The translations under genes and the position numbers were made by a program. The notes under the pieces were generated by a model. It was not told the origin of the DNA. It saw nothing but the letters and a program-made list of their open reading frames with translations, and searched no databases. Positions 52,199 through 59,976 of a DNA stretch of 64,000 bases are shown piece by piece (positions within the stretch are counted from its first letter, which is position 1; each line of letters begins with the position of its first letter). Location of the stretch: assembly GCF_004348345.1 (NCBI RefSeq), contig NZ_SMJZ01000004.1, positions 41,604 to 105,603 on the forward strand, given 5' to 3'. The stretch comes from Nonomuraea longispora (GTDB lineage: Bacteria > Actinomycetota > Actinomycetes > Streptosporangiales > Streptosporangiaceae).

Positions 52199-52216
52199 TC
52201 GTTTGAAGTCAAACGA
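52199..52216. promoter_or_regulatory. cluster operator upstream of the GS-like/P450 operon
   Basis: TCGTTTGA-AG-TCAAACGA: perfect 8-base arms with a 2-base centre, 51 bp upstream of the GS-like start. Same GTTT-N6-AAAC core as the sites at 49.4 kb and 52.3 kb. Confidence 0.75.
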
Positions 52217-52303
52217 TATGGTGGGGCAGCCCGCCCCGCAAGGGGTCGACCGCACCATTTTCCGCACTCACGCCTCTTGACCTGGCGTGGGCGTCTATCT
52301 ATG

Positions 52304-52321
52304 TTGTTTGGATCCAAACGA
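52304..52321. promoter_or_regulatory. cluster operator upstream of the ferredoxin operon
   Basis: TTGTTTGGATCCAAACGA contains the perfect 14-bp palindrome GTTTGGATCCAAAC and ends only four bases before the AGGAGG of the ferredoxin gene, a roadblock position. It is 105 bp from the site serving the divergent operon. Confidence 0.75.
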
Positions 52322-52338
52322 GTTAGGAGGTGTGGCCC

Positions 52339-52527
52339 ATGAAGGTCGTCGTCGACACGAACAAGTGCCAGGACCACGGGCAGTGCGTTTTCGCCGCTCC
52401 TGACGTCTTCCGGCTCGACGAAGCCGGGCGCCTGGCGTACGTCTCCGGCCCGGACGAGTCACTGCGCGCCGATGTCGAGGACGCCGCCGACGTCTGCCCA
52501 CTGCAGGCCATCACCCTTGAGGACTGA
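52339..52527 (+). CDS. 3Fe-4S ferredoxin (P450 redox partner type)
   Basis: A 62-residue ferredoxin with the single-cluster pattern: KCQDHGQCVFAAPDVF (Cys 8 and 14) and DVCPLQAI (last Cys about 55), lacking the second Cys of a 4Fe-4S site (His-Gly in its place). Start MKVVVDTNKC at ATG 52339, eight bases after AGGAGG. Such ferredoxins donate electrons to class I actinobacterial P450s; the reductase gene starts two bases after its stop, and the P450 lies on the divergent arm. Confidence 0.95.
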   Translation: MKVVVDTNKCQDHGQCVFAAPDVFRLDEAGRLAYVSGPDESLRADVEDAADVCPLQAITLED

Positions 52528-52528
52528 C

Positions 52529-53725
52529 GTGTCGCGGAATGTGATCGTGGCCGGAGCCTCGATGGGGGGCCTGCGCGCCGCCGAGCAGCTGCGCGCGGCC
52601 GGCTATACCGGTCTGATCACGGTGGTTGGAGAGGAGCCGCGGATGCCCTACAACCGGCCGCCCCTGTCCAAGGAGGTGCTGGCAGGCAGGCAGTCCTTCG
52701 ACTCGCTGGCGTTCCGGCCGCGGGCCAGCGTCGCCGACGTGAAGTGGGTTCTCGGCACGGCGGTGGTCTCCGCCGATGTCGGCCGGCGCGTTGTCGGACT
52801 GGCCGACGGCTCGGAGCTCACCTTCGACGGCCTGGTCGTCGCGACCGGCGTACGACCGCGGCGACTGCGCTGCCCCGGCCTTGCCGCCCGCCGCCGCACG
52901 CTGCGCACCCTGGCCGACGCCCGGGTCCTGCGCGCCGAGCTGACCCGCCCGGGTGTGCGGGTCGTCGTGGCCGGCGCGGGGTTCATCGGGTGCGAGGTCG
53001 CCGCCACGGCCGTCGCGCTCGGCGCCGCCGAGGTGACCGTGGTCGACCCCGAGCCGCTGCCCATGCTGCGCCCCTTGGGCGAGCTGACGGCGCGCGAACT
53101 GCTGCGCAGGCACGAGTGGCATGGCGTGCGCTTCGCCCTCGGTACCGCCGTGACCGCCTTCGACGACCGCGGCGTCGTCCTGGCCGACGGGCGCCGGCTG
53201 AACGCCGACGTGGTGGTCGAAGCGGTGGGATCTGTGCCCAACACCGACTGGCTTGCGGGCAACGGGCTGGACCTCGACGACGGCGTGCGCACCGACGGGC
53301 TGCTGCGGGCGGGCGGCCTGCCGTATCTGGTGGCGGTCGGTGACGTGGCCCGGTTCCCCAACGCTCGCTACGACGGTGTCCCGCGCCGGGTCGAGCACTG
53401 GTCGATTGCAGGCGACAGCGCCAAGCGGGCCGCCAGAACGTTGGCCGCGCACCTCGCCGGCACCGAGCCCGATCCCGAGCCGTTCGCGCCGCTGCCCAGT
53501 TTCTGGAGTGACCACCACGACTTCCGCCTGCAGTGCTTCGGCGCCCCCGCACTCGGTCTCGACGACGTCCGCGTGCTGGAGGGCGAGGCGGCCGGTGACT
53601 TCGTCGTCGGCTACCACCGCGGCGGGCGGCTGGTCGGGGTCGTCGCCCTGGGCGGCCCCGCCGTCACCGCCGCGGCCGCCCGCCACCGATCCGCCCTGCT
53701 CAAGCAGCCGGCTTTCACCGCCTAA
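52529..53725 (+). CDS. ferredoxin reductase (FAD-dependent pyridine nucleotide-disulfide oxidoreductase)
   Basis: A 398-residue flavoprotein of the rubredoxin/putidaredoxin reductase class: FAD motif VIVAGASMGGLRAAEQLRAA at the N-terminus, MPYNRPPLSKEVL (about 40), VATGVRPRRL (about 105), NAD motif VVVAGAGFIGCEVAATAVAL (about 145), VVVEAVGSVPNTDWLA (about 230) and VAVGDVARFPN (about 270). Start GTG 52529 directly after the ferredoxin stop; the earlier ATG in frame lies inside the ferredoxin gene. Completes an NADH-FdR-Fdx-P450 chain. Confidence 0.95.
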   Translation: MSRNVIVAGASMGGLRAAEQLRAAGYTGLITVVGEEPRMPYNRPPLSKEVLAGRQSFDSLAFRPRASVADVKWVLGTAVVSADVGRRVVGLADGSELTFDGLVVATGVRPRRLRCPGLAARRRTLRTLADARVLRAELTRPGVRVVVAGAGFIGCEVAATAVALGAAEVTVVDPEPLPMLRPLGELTARELLRRHEWHGVRFALGTAVTAFDDRGVVLADGRRLNADVVVEAVGSVPNTDWLAGNGLDLDDGVRTDGLLRAGGLPYLVAVGDVARFPNARYDGVPRRVEHWSIAGDSAKRAARTLAAHLAGTEPDPEPFAPLPSFWSDHHDFRLQCFGAPALGLDDVRVLEGEAAGDFVVGYHRGGRLVGVVALGGPAVTAAAARHRSALLKQPAFTA

Positions 53726-53739
53726 GGAATCGCACCGCT

Positions 53740-54549
53740 ATGACTACAGGGTTCTGGTACCCGCGGACGGCCACCGGCCGGTCCTCGCTGATCCCCGCAC
53801 CGCCGTGGCACTACTCCGGCGACATGCTCACCGTCGAATACCGGACCGACCCGGCCCGGGTCCGTGAGCTGCTGCCCGAGCCGCTGGAGCTCGCCCCCGA
53901 GGACCCAGGCGCCGTCGCGCTCATCTGGGCGGACTGGCAGTCCTGCGCGGCCTCCGGCGAAGAACTGCTCGACCCGGTACGTGCCCAGTACAAGGAGGCG
54001 TTCGCGGTCGTGCGCTGCTCCTACCTGGGGCGCACGTACTCACGCTGCGTCTACATCTGGGTGGACAAGGACTTCGCCGTCGCGCGCGGCGTCCATCAGG
54101 GCTATCCCAAGAAGCTCGGCTCCATCCACCTGACGCGGCCCCACCCGTACGGTCCCGCGCCGCGGATCGAGGCGGGCGCGCGGTTCGGCGCGACGCTCGC
54201 CGCCGCCGATCGCAGGCTGGCCCACGCCGTCGTGACGCTGCGCGAGCCGACGCAGCACAACGGCTTTGTCAACGGCCACCCGATGGCGCACCACCGCAGG
54301 TTGCCCGCCATCGGGAAGGACGGCGGGCTCGCCCTCGACGAGTTGATCGAGTCGGGAGCCGCCGCCTTCGAAGGTGGCACACCCTGGCGCGCTGACGCCG
54401 AGTTGGAGCTGTTCGAGGCCCCCACCGAGGAACTGGCCAGGCTGGAGATCCGCGAGCCCATCGCCGCCTACTACCGCCAGGTCGGCGTCGTCTGGGACGG
54501 CGGCAGACTCCTCGATCCGGCCCCGCAGATCGCGAAGGACGAGTCATGA
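53740..54549 (+). CDS. acetoacetate decarboxylase-family protein
   Basis: A 269-residue member of the ADC superfamily: IPAPPWHYSGDMLTVEYRTD near the start, QYKEAFAVVRCSYLGRTYSR (about 88), VHQGYPKKLGSIHLTRP with the Schiff-base Lys pair (about 120), and HHRRLPAIGKDG (about 190). ADC homologues include decarboxylases, aldolase-dehydratases and hydratases acting through a Lys Schiff base. It lies between the redox partners and the HpaE-like gene, overlapping the latter by four bases; it may handle a keto acid in ring-cleavage product processing, but the reaction is not known. Confidence 0.92.
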   Translation: MTTGFWYPRTATGRSSLIPAPPWHYSGDMLTVEYRTDPARVRELLPEPLELAPEDPGAVALIWADWQSCAASGEELLDPVRAQYKEAFAVVRCSYLGRTYSRCVYIWVDKDFAVARGVHQGYPKKLGSIHLTRPHPYGPAPRIEAGARFGATLAAADRRLAHAVVTLREPTQHNGFVNGHPMAHHRRLPAIGKDGGLALDELIESGAAAFEGGTPWRADAELELFEAPTEELARLEIREPIAAYYRQVGVVWDGGRLLDPAPQIAKDES

Positions 54550-56012
54550 GCCATGTCGCGACCGTGGCCGGGGTGCCCGTCGACACCCGGCACTGGATCG
54601 GCGGCGCCCGCGTCGCCTCCGCCACGACCTTCACCGATGAGTCGCCCATCGATGGCCGTACCCTCGCCGAGGTCGCCCGTGGCGAGCGGACGGAGGCCGA
54701 GGCGGCCGTCGCCGCGGCCCAGGCGGCGTTCCCCGGCTGGGCGGCCACGCCGGCTGCCGAGCGGGCGCGCCTGCTCCGCGGGATCGCCGAGGGCGTGGAG
54801 AAGCGCCTGGAGGAGCTGGCGATCGTCGAGACCACCGACAACGGCGCGCTGCTGCGCTCCCACCGCCGCGGCGTGATGCCGCGAGTGGCGCACAACCTCC
54901 GCTTCTTCGCCGACCGGCTGGAAGACATCGGGCACGAGGACTTCGCCACCCGTGGTCACAGCAACCACGTCTCCTGGGACCCCGCAGGGCCGTGCGTCCT
55001 GATCACCCCCTGGAACGCGCCGCTCATGCTGGCCACCTGGAAGGTCGCCCCCGCGCTCGCCGCGGGCAACACGGTGGTCCTCAAGCCGTCCGAGTGGTCG
55101 CCGCTCACCGCCTCGCTGCTGGCCGACATCGCGGCCGTGGCCGGGCTGCCCGCCGGCGTCCTCAACGTCGTGCAGGGGTACGGCGCGGAGGTGGGCGCCG
55201 CGCTGGTGGCCCATCCCGGCGTGCGCCGGATCAGCTTCACCGGCTCCGTTCCGACGGCCAAGAACATCGCGCGATCCGCCGCCGGCAATCTCATCCCGGC
55301 CAGCTTCGAGCTGGGCGGCAAGTCGCCGCTCCTGGTATTCGCCGATGCCGACCTCGATCTGGCCGTGGACCTGGCGGTGGAGCAGTACGACAACGCCGGT
55401 CAGGTCTGTCTGGCCGCGACGCGGCTGCTCGTGGAAACCTCCATCGCAGAGGAATTCACCCGACGCCTCGTCGCCAAGGCGGCCAAGCTGCGGCAGGGCG
55501 ACCCGCGTGCCGAGGTCACCGACATCGGCCCCAACATCCATACCCGGCAGATCGAGAAGATCGACGGGTTCGTGCGACGGGCGGTGGCCGCCGGAGCGCG
55601 CGCCGTCGTCGGCGGCGGCCCCAACACCGACCTCGGCGGCCTCTACTACCGGCCGACGCTGCTCACCGACGTGGCGCAGGACAGCGAGATCGTCCAGGAG
55701 GAGGTCTTCGGCCCGGTGCTGACCCTGCAGACCTTCGACACCGAGGAGGAGGCCGTCAGGCTGGCCAACGACACCCGGTTCGGGCTGGCCGCCACCCTCG
55801 CCACCGGCGACCGCGACCGTGCCCGGCGGGTGAGCGAACGCCTGGTCGCCGGCACGGTCTGGATCAACTGCTTCTTCGTTCGCGATCTGCGGGCGCCCTT
55901 CGGCGGCTCCCGGGAGTCCGGCGTCGGCCGCGAGGGCGGCGACTGGAGCTTCGACTTCTACTGCGACCTGAAGAACACCGTGACCGCACCGGAGGGATGG
56001 AACCATGGGTGA
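54546..56012 (+). CDS. aldehyde dehydrogenase, 5-carboxymethyl-2-hydroxymuconate semialdehyde dehydrogenase-like (HpaE/HpcC)
   Basis: A 488-residue ALDH: HWIGGARVASATTFTDESPI at the start, ITPWNAPLMLATWKVAPALA (about 155), VVLKPSEWSPLTASLL, FTGSVPTAKNIARSAAG (about 235), catalytic Glu in SFELGGKSPLLVFADA (about 260), Cys in NAGQVCLAATRLLVE (about 293), and EEVFGPVLTLQTFDTE (about 395). The sequence style (WIGG start, ELGGKSPLLVFADADLD) matches the HpaE/HpcC group of homoprotocatechuate catabolism. Overlaps its neighbours on both sides (4 and 8 bases), and an extradiol dioxygenase follows, supporting this call. Confidence 0.92.
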   Translation: MSHVATVAGVPVDTRHWIGGARVASATTFTDESPIDGRTLAEVARGERTEAEAAVAAAQAAFPGWAATPAAERARLLRGIAEGVEKRLEELAIVETTDNGALLRSHRRGVMPRVAHNLRFFADRLEDIGHEDFATRGHSNHVSWDPAGPCVLITPWNAPLMLATWKVAPALAAGNTVVLKPSEWSPLTASLLADIAAVAGLPAGVLNVVQGYGAEVGAALVAHPGVRRISFTGSVPTAKNIARSAAGNLIPASFELGGKSPLLVFADADLDLAVDLAVEQYDNAGQVCLAATRLLVETSIAEEFTRRLVAKAAKLRQGDPRAEVTDIGPNIHTRQIEKIDGFVRRAVAAGARAVVGGGPNTDLGGLYYRPTLLTDVAQDSEIVQEEVFGPVLTLQTFDTEEEAVRLANDTRFGLAATLATGDRDRARRVSERLVAGTVWINCFFVRDLRAPFGGSRESGVGREGGDWSFDFYCDLKNTVTAPEGWNHG

Positions 56013-56916
56013 GATCGTCGGGGCGGGCCTGCTCGCGCACGTCCCCACCATCGTCCTCCCCGAGCAGACGCGCCTGGAGCTGAACGAGGGCAAGGAGATC
56101 ACCCTCGTCACCGGGCTGCGCGAGCTGCGCAGGGAAGTTTTCGAGACCCTCGACTACGACACCGTCGTCGTGCTCGACTCGCACTGGGCCACCACCGTGG
56201 AGTTCGTGGTCACCGCGCAGCAGCGCCGCGCCGGGCTGTTCACCTCGGAGGAACTGCCGCGCGGCATGTGCCGCATGTCCTACGACTTCCCCGGCGACCC
56301 CGAACTGGCCCACAACGTGGCCGCCTTCGCCGACAAGCACGGCACCTGGATCACCCCGATCGACGACCAGTATCTGCCGATCTACTACGCCACCATCAAC
56401 TTGTGGAAATTCCTCGGAGAGGGACTGCCGGACAAGCGGTGGGTGACGATCGGTGTGTGCCAGACCGGCGACATGGAGGACCACCTTCGCCTGGGCCGAG
56501 CTCTGGCCGACGGCATCGCGGCCACGCCTGGCCGCAAGGTGCTGCTCATCGCCTCCGGCGCGTTGTCCCACACCTTCTGGCCGCTACGCGAGCTGCGCGA
56601 CCACGAGGCCGGCGACCCGCGCCACATCTTCACCCCCGAGGCTCGGGCGGCCGACCTGGAGCGCATCGCCTGGTTCCAGCAGGGCCGTCACGACCGGGTG
56701 CTGGAGACCATGCCCGAGTTCTGGACGTACAAGCCCGAGGCCCGCTTCTTCCACTACCTCATGATGATCGGCGCCCTCGGCGAGCAGGCGTGCACGGCGC
56801 CCGCCCGCCAGTACGGCGAGTACGAGAACTCCATCGGCACCGGCCAGGCCCACCTCTGGTTCGACCGTCCATCGCGCGGCTGGACCGCGCCTCGACAGGA
56901 GAACGACCATGCCTGA
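56005..56916 (+). CDS. class III (LigB-type) extradiol dioxygenase, 3,4-dihydroxyphenylacetate 2,3-dioxygenase-like
   Basis: A 303-residue LigB-fold enzyme: GAGLLAHVPTIVLPEQTRLE with the first iron His (about 11), VVVLDSHWATTVEFVV with the conserved His (about 58), MCRMSYDFPGDPELAHNVAA (about 90), LLIASGALSHTFWPLREL with another conserved His (about 190) and EFWTYKPEARFFHYLMMIGA with the ligand Glu region (about 248). This order is that of HpaD-type homoprotocatechuate 2,3-dioxygenases, which open the aromatic ring of 3,4-dihydroxyphenylacetate. Eight-base overlaps with the ALDH gene upstream and the FAH-family gene downstream show tight coupling. Confidence 0.93.
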   Translation: MGEIVGAGLLAHVPTIVLPEQTRLELNEGKEITLVTGLRELRREVFETLDYDTVVVLDSHWATTVEFVVTAQQRRAGLFTSEELPRGMCRMSYDFPGDPELAHNVAAFADKHGTWITPIDDQYLPIYYATINLWKFLGEGLPDKRWVTIGVCQTGDMEDHLRLGRALADGIAATPGRKVLLIASGALSHTFWPLRELRDHEAGDPRHIFTPEARAADLERIAWFQQGRHDRVLETMPEFWTYKPEARFFHYLMMIGALGEQACTAPARQYGEYENSIGTGQAHLWFDRPSRGWTAPRQENDHA

Positions 56917-57757
56917 ACACCGCCGCGTCCTCCTCAACGGCGCCGTCGTCGAGACCGTGCGCGAGGGTGACGAACTCCTCGCTGGCGACGGCCGGCGCGT
57001 CAGGGCCGACGACGCGGTCCATCTGCCGCCGGTCACCCCCACGAAGATCATCGCGGTGCACCTCAACCACCGCAGCCGGGTCGAGGAGTTCCAGATCAAG
57101 CTTTCGGCCACGCCGACGTACTTCCACAAGCCCACGTCCTCGCTCAACGCCCACCGGGGCGAGGTCGTGCGTCCCGAGGGCTGTAAGTGGCTCAACTACG
57201 AGGGCGAGGTGGCGATCGTCATCGGCCGCACCTGCCGCAACGTCCTCCCGACGGAAGCGGGGGAGTACATCGCCGGATACACCGTGGCCAACGACTTCGG
57301 CCTGCACGATTTCCGTGACACCGACGCGGGGTCCATGCTGCGGGTCAAGGGTTCCGACACCTTGTGCCCGCTCGGCCCCGGCGTGGTCACCGGATGGGAC
57401 TTCCGCGGCAAGTACCTGCGCACCTACGTCAACGGCACTCTGGCCCAGGACGGCTCCACCGACGAGATGGAGTGGGACATGCACTACCTCGTCGCCGACA
57501 TCGCCCGCACCATCACCCTCTATCCGGGAGACGTGCTGCTGTCCGGCACTCCCGCCAACTCCCGCCCCGTGCGACCGGGTGACCTGGTCGAGGTCGAGGT
57601 CGAAGGACTGGGACGGCTCGCCAACCGCGTCGTCAGCGGCCCGGCCGCGATCCGTACCGACCTCGGCGCCCAGCCCACCGAGTCGGAGGAGGTCCTCTCC
57701 ACCGCCCTCGGCGGTGACTGGGAGTTCCGCGGCATCCGCTCTCCCCGGCGCGGCTGA
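56909..57757 (+). CDS. fumarylacetoacetate hydrolase-family isomerase/decarboxylase (HpaG-like)
   Basis: A 282-residue FAH-family protein: IIAVHLNHRSRVEEFQIKLS (about 50), PTYFHKPTSSLNAHRGEVV, metal ligands in WLNYEGEVAIVIGRTCRNV (Glu-x-Glu, about 102) and GYTVANDFGLHDFRDTDAG (Asp, about 133), then GDVLLSGTPANSRPVRPGDL (about 208). HpaG/HpcE enzymes decarboxylate and isomerise the product of homoprotocatechuate ring cleavage and semialdehyde oxidation. It follows the dioxygenase with an 8-base overlap. No separate HpaF isomerase, HpaH hydratase or HpaI aldolase is in the window. Confidence 0.92.
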   Translation: MPEHRRVLLNGAVVETVREGDELLAGDGRRVRADDAVHLPPVTPTKIIAVHLNHRSRVEEFQIKLSATPTYFHKPTSSLNAHRGEVVRPEGCKWLNYEGEVAIVIGRTCRNVLPTEAGEYIAGYTVANDFGLHDFRDTDAGSMLRVKGSDTLCPLGPGVVTGWDFRGKYLRTYVNGTLAQDGSTDEMEWDMHYLVADIARTITLYPGDVLLSGTPANSRPVRPGDLVEVEVEGLGRLANRVVSGPAAIRTDLGAQPTESEEVLSTALGGDWEFRGIRSPRRG

Positions 57758-57793
57758 TCCCTCTCATCCCCACGGAGCAGGAAGGGCAATGAA

Positions 57794-59266
57794 ATGATCT
57801 CCGAGGACTGGGTCGCCCGCGCCGAGCGGTTGGCCCTGCCTGCCCAGCACCACATCGACGGTGGCGACGAGCCCGGTGGGGGCACGACCTTCAAGGTCGT
57901 CTCGCCCCGCGACGGGCAGGTACTGACGGAGGTCGCCGACGCCGGGCAGGCCGAGGTCGACGCCGCCGTCGCGGCCGCGCGCCGCGCCTTCGACCACGGG
58001 CCGTGGCCGCGTCTGGCGCCCGCGGAACGTGGCCGCGCGCTGCTCAGGCTCGCCGACCTGATCGAGGAGCGGCGTGCGGACCTGGCGCTGACCATCAGCC
58101 TGGAGATGGGCAAACCCATCAAGGACGCCTACGGCATCGAGCTGCGCGCCGCCATCTCCACCTTCCGCTGGTACGGCCAGCTCGCAGACAAGCTCACCGA
58201 TGAGTCCCCGCACACAGCTCCCGACGCCCTCGCACTCGTCACCCGAGAGCCCGCAGGCGTGGTGGGCGCTGTCGTGCCGTGGAACTTTCCACTCACCATC
58301 GCCTCGTGGAAGGTCGCCCCAGCCCTGGCGGCCGGTTGCACGGTCGTGCTCAAACCGTCGGAGTGTTCGCCGCTCTCGGCGCTGACGCTCGGGCTGCTGG
58401 CCACCCAGGCCGGCCTGCCGCCCGGCGTGTTAAACGTCGTCGCCGCAGGCGGCCCGGCCGCCGGACGGGCACTCGGCCTGCACCCCGACGTGGACGTGCT
58501 CGCGTTCACCGGCTCCACGGCCGTCGGCCGTCACTTCATGCGCTACTCCGCCGACTCCAATCTCAAACGGGTCTGGCTGGAGCTCGGCGGCAAATCCCCG
58601 AACATCATCCTGCCTGATGCCCCCGACCTGGACCGGGCCGCGGCCACCGCCGCCTGGGGCATCTTCTTCAACCAGGGCGAGATGTGCACGGCGCCCTCCC
58701 GCCTGCTCGTCCACTCCTCCATCGCCGACCGCGTGACCGAGGCCCTCGTCACCCGGGCGCGCGAGCTGCGCGTGGGCGACCCCCTGGATCCCGCGACCGA
58801 GATGGGACCGCTGGTCGGTGAGGCCCACCTCGGACGGGTGCTCGGCCACGTCAAGTCCGGCATCGAGGAGGGAGCCAGGCTGCTGACGGGTGGAGCGCGT
58901 CGGCAGACCGGCAGCTACCTGGAACCCACCGTGTTCGATCACGTCGTTCTCGGCATGCGGCTGGCCCGCGAGGAGATCTTCGGGCCTGTGCTGTCCGTGC
59001 TCACCTTCGATGACCTGGACGAGGCCGTCACGCTCGCCAATGCCACCGAGTACGGCCTGGCCGCCGGACTGTGGACGGGCGACCTGTCCACCGCCCATCA
59101 GGTCTCCCGCGCCCTGCGCGCAGGGACGGTCTGGGTGAACTGTTACGAGGAAGGCGACCTGACCGTGCCGTTCGGCGGTATGAAGCAGTCCGGCAGCGGC
59201 CGGGACAAATCTGCCCATGCCCTGGAGAAGTACACCGAGCTCAAGACCACGTGGATCCAGCTGTGA
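57794..59266 (+). CDS. aldehyde dehydrogenase, gamma-glutamyl-aminoaldehyde dehydrogenase-like (PuuC)
   Basis: A 490-residue ALDH: HHIDGGDEPGGGTTFKVVSP, VVPWNFPLTIASWKVAPALA (about 157), FTGSTAVGRHFMRYSADSNL (about 237), catalytic Glu in WLELGGKSPNIILPDAPDLD (about 262), Cys in FFNQGEMCTAPSRLLVHSSI (about 295), EEIFGPVLSVLTF (about 395), and a VNCYEEGDLTVPFGGMKQSG ending. The FFNQGE.C motif is typical of PuuC-type dehydrogenases that oxidise gamma-glutamylated aminoaldehydes. GGAAGGG precedes ATG 57794. The PuuD-like gene overlaps its end, strongly supporting a gamma-glutamyl route. Confidence 0.94.
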   Translation: MISEDWVARAERLALPAQHHIDGGDEPGGGTTFKVVSPRDGQVLTEVADAGQAEVDAAVAAARRAFDHGPWPRLAPAERGRALLRLADLIEERRADLALTISLEMGKPIKDAYGIELRAAISTFRWYGQLADKLTDESPHTAPDALALVTREPAGVVGAVVPWNFPLTIASWKVAPALAAGCTVVLKPSECSPLSALTLGLLATQAGLPPGVLNVVAAGGPAAGRALGLHPDVDVLAFTGSTAVGRHFMRYSADSNLKRVWLELGGKSPNIILPDAPDLDRAAATAAWGIFFNQGEMCTAPSRLLVHSSIADRVTEALVTRARELRVGDPLDPATEMGPLVGEAHLGRVLGHVKSGIEEGARLLTGGARRQTGSYLEPTVFDHVVLGMRLAREEIFGPVLSVLTFDDLDEAVTLANATEYGLAAGLWTGDLSTAHQVSRALRAGTVWVNCYEEGDLTVPFGGMKQSGSGRDKSAHALEKYTELKTTWIQL

Positions 59267-59976
59267 GACCGCTGATCGCCATGCCCGCCCGCTTCTCCGC
59301 CTCGGCGTCGGCGCTGCGCCACCACGCGGAGGTGAACGCCCGCGCGCTGGTCGAGGCCGTGTGGAGAGCGGGAGGCGAGCCCGTCTCGCTGCATCCGCAC
59401 GCCCCCGGCGGCGTCGCCGACCCGGACGAGGTCGCCGGCCGCCTGGCCCGCTTCGACGCCGTCCTGCTGCCCGGAGGCGGCGACATCGCCCCCCACCGTT
59501 ACGGCGCGGGCACAGCCCACCGGAGCGTCTACGACGTGGACGACGAGCAGGACGGTTTCGACCTGGAGGTGGCTCGCCAGGTCCTGGCCGCAGGGCTGCC
59601 GCTGCTGGCCGTCTGCCGCGGGCTGCACGTCCTCAACACTGTGCTCGGCGGCACTCTGGAGCAGGACATGGGCGGCATCGGCCTGGATCATCGCCACGTG
59701 GTGCACCCCGTCGCCGTGCTGCCCGGATCGCTCCTGGAGCGGACGACGGGAGCGCAGAAGGCGAGCGTGTCCTGCTACCACCACCAGCGGGTGTCGAAGA
59801 TGGGACAAGGGCTGGTCGTCACGGCGGAGGCCGCCGACGGGACAATCGAGGCAATCGAAGGGCCCGCCCTGGCCTCCTGGCTCGTCGCCGTGCAGTGGCA
59901 TCCAGAGGACAACGCCCGCGAGGCGAACACCCAGCAAGCGATCTTCGACGCCTTCGTCCGCGCGGCCCGCCCCTGA
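59263..59976 (+). CDS. puuD: gamma-glutamyl amide hydrolase (PuuD-like class I glutamine amidotransferase)
   Basis: A 237-residue class I amidotransferase-fold hydrolase: VLLPGGGDIAPHRYG (about 62), the PuuD-typical DVDDEQDGFDLEVARQVLAA, nucleophile Cys in LLAVCRGLHVLNTVLGGTL (about 118), VSCYHHQRVSKMGQGL, and catalytic His-Glu in VAVQWHPEDN (about 210). Start GTG 59263 overlaps the ALDH stop (GTGA). PuuD releases the acid from a gamma-glutamyl amide, regenerating glutamate. Its stop abuts the marR stop tail to tail within TGATCA. Confidence 0.94.
   Translation: MRPLIAMPARFSASASALRHHAEVNARALVEAVWRAGGEPVSLHPHAPGGVADPDEVAGRLARFDAVLLPGGGDIAPHRYGAGTAHRSVYDVDDEQDGFDLEVARQVLAAGLPLLAVCRGLHVLNTVLGGTLEQDMGGIGLDHRHVVHPVAVLPGSLLERTTGAQKASVSCYHHQRVSKMGQGLVVTAEAADGTIEAIEGPALASWLVAVQWHPEDNAREANTQQAIFDAFVRAARP

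Noticed and set aside
49516..52377. Very long minus-strand frame that would fuse the P450 with ~530 upstream residues
   Set aside because: The upstream part is an Arg/Pro/Gly-rich shadow of the GS-like gene in another frame; the P450 has its own ATG with AGGAG at 50778.
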